Shown here piece by piece: positions 17,406-25,332 of a DNA stretch of 64,000 nucleotides. The translations under genes were made by a program, and so were the position numbers. The first letter of the stretch is position 1, and each line of letters starts with the position of its first letter. Source of the DNA: RUG572 sp964386385 (GTDB lineage Bacteria > Verrucomicrobiota > Kiritimatiellia > RFP12 > UBA1067); the NCBI GenBank assembly GCA_964386385.1, contig CAYLRN010000003.1, positions 124,001 through 188,000 on the forward strand. Direction: 5' to 3'. The notes beneath the pieces are model-generated. The model had not been told where the DNA came from. It saw only the letters and a list, made by a program, of their open reading frames with translations, and did not search any database.

Positions 17406-18857
17406 ATGCGGGTCGCCATATGCTATCCGCCGCTTCCAAGCGACAGGGGCGTTCCGCTCCTGTCGCAGAACAGGCAGTTCCAGTGGTTCTCCCGTCCGAC
17501 GTACATCTTCCCCGTCGTCCCCGCCATCGCCGCGACGATGCTGAAGAAGGCCGGGCACGACGTCGCGTGGCTTGACGGCATCGCCGAGGAATGGACGCCC
17601 GAAAAGTTCCGCGAGGAACTGGCCGCGTTCAGGCCCGACGTCGTCGTGATGGAGACGAAGACTCCGGTCGTCAAGCGCCACTGGCGCTGGGTCGACGACA
17701 TCAAGAACGGCGCCGTCCAGGGCGTGAACCCCGGCTGCAAGGTGGCGCTCGTGGGCGACCACGTCACCGCCATGCCGGAGGAGACGATGGAGAACTGCCG
17801 CGTCGACTACGTCCTGACCGGCGGCGACTGGGACTTCCTTCTCCTGAACCTCGTCGAGTCCGGCTTCGACCCGTCGAAGTTCGAGTCCGGCATATGGCAC
17901 CGCGGCGGGAACACCGGCCGCTTCCGCCTCGACCACGACCTCAATGACGCGCCGTGGATTGACCGGGACCTCTGCAGATGGCGGCTCTACGCCACGAAGA
18001 ACGGCAACTTCAGGCGCGTCCCCGGGACGTACGTGATGGCGGGGCGCGACTGCTGGCACGCGAAGTGCACGTTCTGCAGCTGGACGACGCTTTATCCCAC
18101 GTATCGCACGCGCGACCCGATCGACGTCGTGGACGAAATAGGCGACCTCATCGAGCGCTACGGCGTCCGCGAAATCATGGACGACTCCGGGTCGTTCCCC
18201 GTCGGCGAATGGCTGAAGACGTTCTGCGACGAGATGATACGCCGCGGCTACAACAGGCGCATCCGCATCGACTGCAACCTGCGCTTCGGCCGGCTTTCGC
18301 TCGACGACTACAGGCTCATGCGCAGGGCGGGATTCCGCCTCGTGCTCTTCGGGGTCGAATCCGCGAACGATTCGACGCTGGAGCGTCTTGACAAGCGCCT
18401 GACCGTCCGCGAAGTCGAGCAGGGCGCGGAGTGGGCGTCGCGGGCCGGGCTTGACGTGCACGTCACCTTCATGTTCGGCTATCCGTGGGAAGGGCGCGAG
18501 GAGATAGCCCGCACCGTCGCACTCGCCCGCAAGATGCTCGCCAAGGCGTGGGCTTCGACGCTGCAGTGCACGATGACGATTCCCTATCCCGGCACCCCGC
18601 TTTTCAGGGAACTTGCCGTCTCGGACGGTCTTGCGACGCTTGACTGGGACGAGTACGACATGCGCCGGCAGATAATGAAGACGCCGCTCGTGACGGAGGA
18701 CGAGATCAAGGGCGCCGTGCGGAAGGTGTATTCCGGCTTCTTCCAGCCGGAGGCGCTGCTGCGCCGGATGGCGTCCACCAGGACGCTTTTCGACTTCGGC
18801 TTCTACTATCGCGGCGTCCGCTCCCTGATAGGCCATCTGTTCGATTTCCGCCGCTGA
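17406..18857 (+). CDS. B12-binding-type radical SAM protein with CX4CX2C cluster motif
   Basis: A 483-residue protein with an N-terminal Rossmann domain (about 1-150) like cobalamin-binding radical SAM enzymes, then a radical SAM barrel. The cluster motif is CWHAKCTFC near 216-224, spacing CX4CX2C instead of the common CX3CX2C; DDSGSFP, GVESANDSTLERLDK and TFMFGYPWEG are standard barrel strands. The usual base-off DXHXXG cobalamin histidine is not clear, so B12 binding is unproven. The product may be a methyltransferase or oxidative cyclase of lipid or peptide natural products; substrate unknown. It starts 6 bases after the barrel-protein gene and is likely cotranscribed. Confidence 0.82.
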   Translation: MRVAICYPPLPSDRGVPLLSQNRQFQWFSRPTYIFPVVPAIAATMLKKAGHDVAWLDGIAEEWTPEKFREELAAFRPDVVVMETKTPVVKRHWRWVDDIKNGAVQGVNPGCKVALVGDHVTAMPEETMENCRVDYVLTGGDWDFLLLNLVESGFDPSKFESGIWHRGGNTGRFRLDHDLNDAPWIDRDLCRWRLYATKNGNFRRVPGTYVMAGRDCWHAKCTFCSWTTLYPTYRTRDPIDVVDEIGDLIERYGVREIMDDSGSFPVGEWLKTFCDEMIRRGYNRRIRIDCNLRFGRLSLDDYRLMRRAGFRLVLFGVESANDSTLERLDKRLTVREVEQGAEWASRAGLDVHVTFMFGYPWEGREEIARTVALARKMLAKAWASTLQCTMTIPYPGTPLFRELAVSDGLATLDWDEYDMRRQIMKTPLVTEDEIKGAVRKVYSGFFQPEALLRRMASTRTLFDFGFYYRGVRSLIGHLFDFRR

Positions 18858-18878
18858 AAAACGCATTGAACTTTCCCC

Positions 18879-18907
18879 TTGCGCCTTTGCACCAAAACCC
18901 CTATAAT
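18879..18907 (+). promoter_or_regulatory. sigma70-type promoter (TTGCGC-17-TATAAT)
   Basis: TTGCGC at 18879-18884 and TATAAT at 18902-18907 with a 17-bp spacer. It leads to a 44-base leader ending in AAGAGG (18945-18950) before ATG 18958. The promoter at 30690-30718 has the same TTGCGC-17 layout. Confidence 0.7.
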
Positions 18908-18957
18908 GTGAGAAACAAAAACCCTAGTAAGGTCTGTAAGCGAAAAGAGGATTTACG

Positions 18958-19542
18958 ATGAAGAAGATGCTAATGGGTCTGTGCGTCGCACTGATGGGCG
19001 CGGCTGTCTACGCGCAGGAAGCGCGTCCTGGTTCCGACGCCGCGTCCGCCAATCCGCCTCCGGCGCAGGCTTCCTCGGCCAAGTCCGCCTGGCCGATCTG
19101 GCTTGCCGTCAACTCCAAGCAGGATCCCGACGTGATCGGCCTTCGCCTTACGCTCCCCTACGGCAAGTGCGACAGCGTCACGGGCTTCGACCTTGGCGTC
19201 TACGGAAGCTGCCGCTACTTCGAGGGGCTTCAGGTGAACGTCCTCCGCAACGAGGCCGAGGACGTGATGTCCGGCATTCAGGTGGGCGTCTACAATTCCG
19301 CCGGCCGTGCCGACCTCACGGGCTTCCAGTTCGGCCTCTTCAACGAGACGCGCTCCCTGCGCGGCGTCCAGCTGGGCGTCATCAACGTCGCCTCGCAGAT
19401 GGAGGGATTCCAGATCGGCCTCATCAACCGCGCCGAGACGGCGTACGGCGTCCAGGTCGGCGGCGTGAACGTGATTCGCGAGAGCGAACTGGCGTTCTTC
19501 CCGATCGTGAACATCGGCTTCGACGTCTTCCCGAACTACTGA
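18958..19542 (+). CDS. secreted GxQxGxxN surface-repeat protein (LA_2272-like)
   Basis: A 194-residue protein with a signal peptide (cleavage near VYAQ), a Pro/Ala/Ser linker (25-45), and then about six tandem repeats of roughly 22 residues: FEGLQVNVLRNEA, MSGIQVGVYNSAG, LTGFQFGLFNETR, LRGVQLGVINVAS, MEGFQIGLINRAE, AYGVQVGGVNVIR. The G(V/F)Q.G..N core matches repeats called LA_2272 surface repeats (first named in Leptospira). The regular strand-turn pattern suggests a small beta-helix or outer-membrane barrel. Function is unknown. It has its own promoter and is 12 bases upstream of the DUF1015 gene. Confidence 0.78.
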   Translation: MKKMLMGLCVALMGAAVYAQEARPGSDAASANPPPAQASSAKSAWPIWLAVNSKQDPDVIGLRLTLPYGKCDSVTGFDLGVYGSCRYFEGLQVNVLRNEAEDVMSGIQVGVYNSAGRADLTGFQFGLFNETRSLRGVQLGVINVASQMEGFQIGLINRAETAYGVQVGGVNVIRESELAFFPIVNIGFDVFPNY

Positions 19543-19554
19543 TCGGCCGCAGGC

Positions 19555-20760
19555 ATGAACGTCCGTCCCTTTTCCGCTCTCCGTCCGTCCGCCGCGAAGG
19601 CCGCCTCCGTGGCGGCGGTGCCGTACGACGTGGTCGACGCCGCCGAGGCGAAGGCGCTGGCCGCAGGCAATCCGGACAGTTTCCTCCACGTGTCGCGTCC
19701 GGAGATAGACATGCCGGATGGGACGGACGGTTCGTCCGCCGCCGCGTACGCCCAGGCGCGCCGCGCGCTTGACGCGCTGCGCTCCGCCGGCGTCCTCGTG
19801 CAGGACGCCGAGCCGAAGTTCTACGTCTACCGCCAGACGATGGGCGACCATGCGCAGACCGGGCTTGTGGCGGCGTTCGACACGCAGGACTACCTTGCCG
19901 GCGTCCTCAAGCAGCACGAGAAGACGCGCAAGGACAAGGAGGACGACCGCACCCGCCACATCGAGACGCTCAGCGCCCACACGGGCCCTGCGTTCCTGAC
20001 GTACCGCGACGACGCTGCCGTCGACGCGCTTGTGGACGAGGTGTGCGAAGGCGTGCCCCGCGACGACTTCACCGCGCCGGACGGCGTCCGCCATACGACG
20101 TGGGACGTGCCGTCCGGGTTCAACTCCCGGCTCGAGGCCCTTTTCTCCGCAATCCCCGTCGCGTACATCGCGGACGGACACCATCGCAGCGCGGCCGCGA
20201 GCCGCTACGCGAAGGAGCGCGCTTTCGCGGGCGAGAGCCGCTGGTTCCTGGCCGTGGCGTTTCCCGCGTCCCAGCTCAAGATACTTCCCTACAACCGCCT
20301 TGTCGCGGACCTGAACGGAATGTCCGCGGACGACGTCCTCGCGGCGGCGAAGAAGGTCTTCCGCGTCGCGGAGGCCTCGGATGGAACGCCCGCCGAGGGC
20401 CGCCATGCGCGGATGTTCCTCGCCGGCCGATGGTACGACCTTGCCTGGGACGTCCCGGCGGGAACCGACGTCGTCTCCTCGCTCGACGTCTCCGTCCTGC
20501 AGGACCGCTTCCTCTCGCCCGTCCTTGGTATCGACGATCCGCGCACTTCGCCCCGCATTTCGTTCATGGGCGGGATTCGCGGGTTTGACGAGCTTAGGGG
20601 CTGTGTCGAGAGCGGAAGGGCCGCCATCGCCTTTTCGATGTATCCCGTCACGGTCGGCGAGATGATGGACATTGCCGACGCGGGGGCGATCATGCCGCCG
20701 AAGTCGACGTGGTTCGAGCCTAAACTCCGTTCGGGGCTGTTCGTGCATGTCGTGGATTAA
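19555..20760 (+). CDS. DUF1015 family protein
   Basis: A 401-residue cytoplasmic protein with the complete DUF1015 layout: N-terminal VRPFSALRP and AAVPYDVVDAAEA, then NPDSFLHVSRPEID, YVYRQTM, EKTRKDKEDDRTRH and the conserved IADGHHRSAAASRY near 200. The family's biochemical role is not settled; it is often found near serine-biosynthesis genes, which are not seen here. It is the first of five co-oriented genes (DUF1015, DUF2062, M24 peptidase, cyclophilin, recD2) joined by overlaps or short gaps. The N-terminal start fits the family start. Confidence 0.9.
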   Translation: MNVRPFSALRPSAAKAASVAAVPYDVVDAAEAKALAAGNPDSFLHVSRPEIDMPDGTDGSSAAAYAQARRALDALRSAGVLVQDAEPKFYVYRQTMGDHAQTGLVAAFDTQDYLAGVLKQHEKTRKDKEDDRTRHIETLSAHTGPAFLTYRDDAAVDALVDEVCEGVPRDDFTAPDGVRHTTWDVPSGFNSRLEALFSAIPVAYIADGHHRSAAASRYAKERAFAGESRWFLAVAFPASQLKILPYNRLVADLNGMSADDVLAAAKKVFRVAEASDGTPAEGRHARMFLAGRWYDLAWDVPAGTDVVSSLDVSVLQDRFLSPVLGIDDPRTSPRISFMGGIRGFDELRGCVESGRAAIAFSMYPVTVGEMMDIADAGAIMPPKSTWFEPKLRSGLFVHVVD

Positions 20761-21298
20761 GCGGCAGATGGTCTGGCTGCGCAGGAAGATCCTGCGCGAA
20801 AAGGCGTCGCCCGAGTTCATCGCCCGCGGATGGGCGATTGGAATGTTCTACGGCTGCACGATTCCCTTCGGTCTCCAGCTGGCGCTTTCCATTCCGACTG
20901 CGTTCATCCTCAGGGGCAGCAAGATCGGCGCCACCTTCGGTACGCTCCTCACCAACCATTTCACCATCTGGTTCATCTATCCCGCCCAGTGCTGGGTCGG
21001 AAACCGCCTTCTCGGCGGAGACCTCACGTTCGCCGGAATAGAGAACGCGATGAAGGACGTCCTCCAGAAGCAGAGCTGGGAATCGCTCTGGCAGCTTGGC
21101 GGAGACCTGGTGGGCGCGTTCTTCCTCGGCGGCGCAATCCTCGCGGCCGTCTGCGTTCCGTCGACGTACTACGGCGTCCTGGGCTACGTGAGGAAGAAGC
21201 GCTCCCGCGCCGCGAAGAGGGCCGCCCGCTCCTGCGGCAAGGTCGAAACGGCGGAGAAGGGCAATGCGGCGGAGAAGGACGAGGTCTGCAATGGATGA
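20747..21298 (+). CDS. DUF2062 membrane protein
   Basis: A 183-residue protein with two or three hydrophobic helices and the DUF2062 pattern: basic N-terminus (WLRRKILREKASPEFIARGWAIGMF), a helix with IPFGLQLALSIPTAFIL, then NHFTIWFIYPAQCWVG and a C-terminal helix before a Lys/Arg/Glu-rich tail. ATG 20747 lies within the end of the DUF1015 gene, a 14-base overlap that suggests translational coupling. Family function is unknown. The C-terminal tail is unusually charged and Ala-rich. Confidence 0.85.
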   Translation: MSWIKRQMVWLRRKILREKASPEFIARGWAIGMFYGCTIPFGLQLALSIPTAFILRGSKIGATFGTLLTNHFTIWFIYPAQCWVGNRLLGGDLTFAGIENAMKDVLQKQSWESLWQLGGDLVGAFFLGGAILAAVCVPSTYYGVLGYVRKKRSRAAKRAARSCGKVETAEKGNAAEKDEVCNG

Positions 21299-22358
21299 GG
21301 CGAATCCGTTTGCCGAGCGTCTGCTTGACCTCGTGGCGCGAATGCGCCGCCGCAGACTCGACGCCGTTCTCGTCTTCGGCGAGGCGAACGTCCGCTCCCT
21401 CACTGGCGTCGTGTGCGACAACGGATGCCTTCTCGTAACGCCCGGCTCTGTCGTCTTTTCCACCGATTTCCGCTACGTCCCGATGGTGCATCGCGTGGCG
21501 CCGTGGCTGGAGGTGGAGGAACTTGCGCGTGGGCGCACCTTCGCCGATTTCGCGAAAAGGCATTGCTGCGCCTGGACGCGCGTCGGCTACGAGGGCGAAC
21601 TCGACGTCCGCCGCTTCCTGCAGTTGACGAAAAAATTCTCGGCGGCGAAGTTCGTGGACGTCGGCGACGACCTCCTTTCCCTGCGCGCGGTGAAGACCGT
21701 TGGCGAAATCGCGCGCATCGCCGCGGCCGAGGCGCTGAACGACGAGATATGGGAGCGGGCGCAGTCGGACATGAAGCCCGGCATGACGGAGAAGGACCTA
21801 CAGCGCGTCATACGCGCCTACATGAACGCGCTTGGCGACGGCGAGGCGTTCGAGACGATCGTCTGCGCGGGCGCGAACGCCGCGGAGTGCCACCACGCCC
21901 CTGACGACACCATATGGCGCAAGGGCGATCCGCTGCTCGTGGACATGGGCGTCCTGCTGGACGGAATGCACGCCGACATGACGCGCTGCATCCGTCCTCC
22001 GAAGGGCGCCGACCGCGAGTACGACAAGGTGTACGGCATCGTGCTGAAGGCGAACCGCGCCGCAATCGCGGCGGCGCGCCCCGGAATGACTGCTGGCGAA
22101 CTCGACGATGTCGCGCGCAAGGTGATTTCAGACGCCGGGTACGGCGAGGCGTTTGGGCATTCGCTTGGACACGGCGTTGGCTACGAGATCCATGAACTTC
22201 CGGTGGCGCGTCCCAATGACCGCACAGTCCTGGAACCGGGGATGTTCGTGACGATCGAGCCGGGAATCTATTTGGAGGGGCGGCTTGGGGTCCGCATCGA
22301 GGACCTCGTGCTGATCACGTCAACAGGCTGCGAAGTGATGTCTCACTCCGCTAAATGA
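21291..22358 (+). CDS. M24 family aminopeptidase (Xaa-Pro type)
   Basis: A 355-residue pita-bread peptidase. An N-terminal creatinase-like domain (about 1-125) precedes the M24 domain with all five dinuclear-metal ligands visible: the two Asp in VDMGVLLDGMHADMTR, His in GHSLGHGVGYEIHE, and two Glu in TIEPGIY and VRIEDLVL. It should remove N-terminal residues ahead of proline from peptides in the cytoplasm. ATG 21291 overlaps the previous stop by 8 bases. Length matches bacterial PepQ/YpdF-type enzymes. Confidence 0.92.
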   Translation: MDEANPFAERLLDLVARMRRRRLDAVLVFGEANVRSLTGVVCDNGCLLVTPGSVVFSTDFRYVPMVHRVAPWLEVEELARGRTFADFAKRHCCAWTRVGYEGELDVRRFLQLTKKFSAAKFVDVGDDLLSLRAVKTVGEIARIAAAEALNDEIWERAQSDMKPGMTEKDLQRVIRAYMNALGDGEAFETIVCAGANAAECHHAPDDTIWRKGDPLLVDMGVLLDGMHADMTRCIRPPKGADREYDKVYGIVLKANRAAIAAARPGMTAGELDDVARKVISDAGYGEAFGHSLGHGVGYEIHELPVARPNDRTVLEPGMFVTIEPGIYLEGRLGVRIEDLVLITSTGCEVMSHSAK

Positions 22359-22371
22359 AAAGGGCGACGAC

Positions 22372-22884
22372 ATGAAAAAGGCAACAATCGAAACATCCAT
22401 GGGCAGCATCACGCTGGAACTGGACGACGCCAAGGCCCCCATCACGGTGAAGAACTTCCTCGACTACGCTGCGGGCGGACACTACGACGGCACGATATTC
22501 CACCGCGTGATAGACGGCTTCATGATCCAGGGCGGCGGCTTCACGAAGGACATGAACCAGAAGCCCACCAAGGCCCCGATCAAGAACGAGGCCGCCAACG
22601 GCCTTGCCAACAGACGCGGCACGATCGCGATGGCGCGCACGTCCGTCGTCGATTCCGCCACCTGCCAGTTCTTCATCAACCTCGTGGACAACGGCTTTCT
22701 CGACTACCGCGGCCCCGCGCCGCAGACGTTCGGCTACTGCGTCTTCGGGACCGTGACGGACGGCATGGACGTCGTCGACAAAATCGCGAAAGTCCGCACG
22801 GGCTTCGCCGGCCCCCACCAGAACGTGCCGGAGGAGCCGATTGTGATTAAGAAAGTCCATGTGTCCGCAGAGGACTTGAAGTAG
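22372..22884 (+). CDS. ppiB: cyclophilin-type peptidyl-prolyl isomerase
   Basis: A 170-residue single-domain cyclophilin without signal peptide, so cytoplasmic. The core signature is intact: VKNFLDYAAGGHYDGTIFHRVIDGFMIQGG (catalytic Arg in FHRV), then AMARTSVVDSATCQFFINL and YCVFGTVTDGMDVVDKI. It accelerates cis/trans proline isomerisation. It lies 13 bases after the M24 peptidase, which also acts around proline, and 24 bases before recD2. ppiA/ppiB distinction is by lack of a signal peptide only. Confidence 0.94.
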   Translation: MKKATIETSMGSITLELDDAKAPITVKNFLDYAAGGHYDGTIFHRVIDGFMIQGGGFTKDMNQKPTKAPIKNEAANGLANRRGTIAMARTSVVDSATCQFFINLVDNGFLDYRGPAPQTFGYCVFGTVTDGMDVVDKIAKVRTGFAGPHQNVPEEPIVIKKVHVSAEDLK

Positions 22885-22908
22885 TCGTCCATCGGTCGGC
22901 GCAGGGAG

Positions 22909-25125
22909 ATGGCGGCAGGGCAGACCGCAGATGGCGAGCTTGAGACGGTCGACGGAACCGTCAAGAGCATCGTCTTCAGAAACGACGAGACCGGCTTTTC
23001 CATCCTCCGCGTCTCCGCGCCGTCCACCCGCTTCGCCCTCGGCGAACGCGAGACCACCGTCCTTGGGACGTGCGCAGCCGTCTGGGAAGGCGAGGAACTT
23101 CACGCCGAAGGCGTCTGGGTGACTGACCCCGTCCGCGGCCGCCAGTTCAAGGCAAAGGCCATCTCCTGCATCCCGCCAAAGTCTACGGAGGGCATCCGCC
23201 GCTATCTCGCAAGCGGACTGATCCGCGGCATCGGCCCGGTGCTGGCCGGTCGGATCGTGGACCGCTTCGGCGCGGACACCCTTGACGTCCTCGACCACCA
23301 CTCTGGCCGCCTTGCGGAGATCAGCAAGCTCGGCCCTCGCAAGATAGCGCAGATCCGCCAGTCGTGGCGCGACGAGCGCGCGATGCGCGAGGTGATGATA
23401 TTCACGCAGACGTACGGCATATCCGTCGCGAAGACGACGAAGATTTACCGCCGCTACGGTCACGATTCCATCGCCATCATCAAGGCGGACCCATATCGGC
23501 TCTGCCGCGACATCTGGGGCATCGGCTTCGCGACGGCGGACCGGATCGCGATGAGCGTCGGCATCCCGCGCGATTCGCCGCTCCGCGCCCGCGCCGCCGT
23601 CCTCCACACGCTTCGGACGGACGCGGAGGAGGAGGGGCATTGCTGGACTTCCGAGCCCGACCTCCTTCTCCACGCCAACGAGCTCGTCGAAATTTCGGTG
23701 GAGGTCCTTTCCGAGGCCCTTGCCGCCGAAGTCGCCGCCGGCCACGTCGTCCGCGACGGCGACAGGCTCTACGTCCGCGAACTCCGCATGGCGGAAGTCT
23801 ACGTCGCCGCGAAGATGTCGCGCCTGGCGTCGACGCGATCGTCCTTTTCCGCGATAGACCCCGACAAGGCGATCGCGTGGTGGGAAGGCCGCACGGGCTT
23901 CACCCTCGCCCCGGCGCAGCTGCGCGCCGTGCGCGCGTCCCTCCGGTCGAAGGTCTCCATAATCACCGGCGGCCCTGGCGTGGGAAAGACGACGATCATC
24001 CGCGCGCTCGTGGACATCTACAGGGCGCGCGGCGGCTCGCACGCCATCCGGACGCTCCTTGCCGCCCCGACCGGACGCGCCGCGAAGCGCATGACGGAAT
24101 CGACCGGCGCTCAGGCGCAGACGCTCCACCGCCTCCTGAAGTACAACCCGCAGACGAACGAGTTCACCTACAACGAGGAACGCCCGCTGCCGGGCGACGT
24201 CTTCATATTCGACGAGACTTCGATGGTGGACATCCGCCTGATGCGCGACATCGTCGCCGCCCTCCCCGATTCCGCGACGCTCGTCCTCGTGGGAGACATA
24301 GACCAGCTGCCGTCCGTCGGCCCCGGCAACGTCCTGCGCGACCTGATCAAGAGCGGAGAGATTCCCACTTCGCACCTCACCGAAATATTCCGGCAGGACA
24401 ACTCCGGCCTCATCGTCCGCAACGCCCACCACGTGAACGCGGGCGAGGGATTCGAGACGCGGCCGGGCGAAAGCGACTTCTACTTCATCGCGCAGGAAGA
24501 CCCGGAAAAGGCCCTGTCGATGGCACTGGACTTCATGACCTCGCGCATCCCGCGCCATTTCCACATGGACCCGCTCCACGACGTCCAGGTGCTCACTCCC
24601 ATGCGGCGCAACGTCCTCGGCGCGGAGAACCTCAACACCGTCATCCAGCATCGCCTCAACGTGGACGGCCCTGCCGTGAAGCGCGGCGGAGTCGTCTTCC
24701 GCGTCGGCGACCGCGTGATGCAGCTCAGGAACAACTACGACAAGGACGTCTACAACGGAGACGTCGGATTCGTGAAGTCGGCGGACGAATCGAACCGTTC
24801 CCTCGTCGTCCTCTTCGACGGACGCCCCGTCGAATACGGCAGCGCGGACCTGGACGAGCTTTCGCTTGCGTACGCGACGACGATCCACAAGTCCCAGGGA
24901 AGCGAATACCCCGCCGTCATAGTGGTCCTCCACCGCCAGCACTACGTCATGTTCCAGCGCAATCTTCTCTACACGGCCATAACACGCGGCCGCAGGCTCG
25001 TGCTTGTCATCGGGTCCGCCTGGGCGGTGAAGAAGACGATCGAGACGAACACCGTGGTCGAACGCCGGACGTCCCTCGCCGAACGCCTCCGCGCCGCATC
25101 TCGCGGTGCGTCTTCACCAGCGTGA
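22909..25125 (+). CDS. recD2: RecD2-type ATP-dependent DNA helicase
   Basis: A 738-residue SF1B 5'-3' helicase. Order: N-terminal OB-like region (1-85), helix-hairpin-helix region (GLIRGIGPVLAGRIVDRFG, near 105), more HhH to about 220, then motor motifs: Walker A TGGPGVGKTTII near 354, DETSMVD near 435, GDIDQLPSVGPGN near 462, TTIHKSQGSEYP near 657 and LYTAITRGRR near 687. The RecBC-independent RecD2 class is recognised by the long N-terminus. It probably acts in DNA repair or mismatch avoidance. ATG 22909 is preceded by AGGGAG. The gene ends the DUF1015-to-recD2 set and is followed by two hairpins. Confidence 0.93.
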   Translation: MAAGQTADGELETVDGTVKSIVFRNDETGFSILRVSAPSTRFALGERETTVLGTCAAVWEGEELHAEGVWVTDPVRGRQFKAKAISCIPPKSTEGIRRYLASGLIRGIGPVLAGRIVDRFGADTLDVLDHHSGRLAEISKLGPRKIAQIRQSWRDERAMREVMIFTQTYGISVAKTTKIYRRYGHDSIAIIKADPYRLCRDIWGIGFATADRIAMSVGIPRDSPLRARAAVLHTLRTDAEEEGHCWTSEPDLLLHANELVEISVEVLSEALAAEVAAGHVVRDGDRLYVRELRMAEVYVAAKMSRLASTRSSFSAIDPDKAIAWWEGRTGFTLAPAQLRAVRASLRSKVSIITGGPGVGKTTIIRALVDIYRARGGSHAIRTLLAAPTGRAAKRMTESTGAQAQTLHRLLKYNPQTNEFTYNEERPLPGDVFIFDETSMVDIRLMRDIVAALPDSATLVLVGDIDQLPSVGPGNVLRDLIKSGEIPTSHLTEIFRQDNSGLIVRNAHHVNAGEGFETRPGESDFYFIAQEDPEKALSMALDFMTSRIPRHFHMDPLHDVQVLTPMRRNVLGAENLNTVIQHRLNVDGPAVKRGGVVFRVGDRVMQLRNNYDKDVYNGDVGFVKSADESNRSLVVLFDGRPVEYGSADLDELSLAYATTIHKSQGSEYPAVIVVLHRQHYVMFQRNLLYTAITRGRRLVLVIGSAWAVKKTIETNTVVERRTSLAERLRAASRGASSPA

Positions 25126-25133
25126 AGCCTGGC

Positions 25134-25183
25134 GGCGGGGCGGGACGCCCCGCCCTACCGGATGGCGGTTGCCCTCAACCGCC
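25134..25183 (+). repeat. tandem hairpins; first is one copy of a covarying hairpin repeat
   Basis: Hairpin 1: 9-bp GC stem 25134-25142/25146-25154 with loop GGA, followed by CTACCG. Hairpin 2: 7-bp stem 25164-25170/25177-25183. No U-run follows, so this is not a classical terminator. Hairpin 1 matches the one at 30363-30384 in layout, with paired substitutions. The rest of the gap to 25332 contains the promoter at 25224. Confidence 0.6.
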
Positions 25184-25223
25184 GAAAACGCGGCGGGGGA
25201 ATGCGTCGAAAGGCATATCCGAT

Positions 25224-25252
25224 TTGACAGGGAAAAAAAAAATGAATATAAT
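25224..25252 (+). promoter_or_regulatory. consensus promoter with a 10-A homopolymer spacer
   Basis: TTGACA (25224-25229) and TATAAT (25247-25252), both perfect, with a 17-bp spacer: GGG, ten A (25233-25242), TGAA. It drives the 1672-residue secreted protein through an 80-base leader with AGGAGG at 25322-25327. The layout copies the promoter at 8088-8116. Confidence 0.85.
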
Positions 25253-25332
25253 TTTACGCATGCTTGCTCTTTGGGCGGACGGCTTTCGGCGGTCGTCGGT
25301 GCAAGGGGATTCGGTTTTCACAGGAGGCACGT

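Noticed and set aside
16356..18866. 836-codon open frame on the minus strand
   Set aside because: Antisense to the YdiY-like and radical SAM genes; the product is Arg/Ala/Val-rich without recognisable motifs or a ribosome site.
22351..24942. 863-codon open frame on the minus strand
   Set aside because: Antisense to ppiB and recD2, with low-complexity composition typical of a shadow frame.
25126..25183. Intrinsic terminator after recD2
   Set aside because: Two good hairpins exist but no T run follows either, so they were annotated as repeats only.
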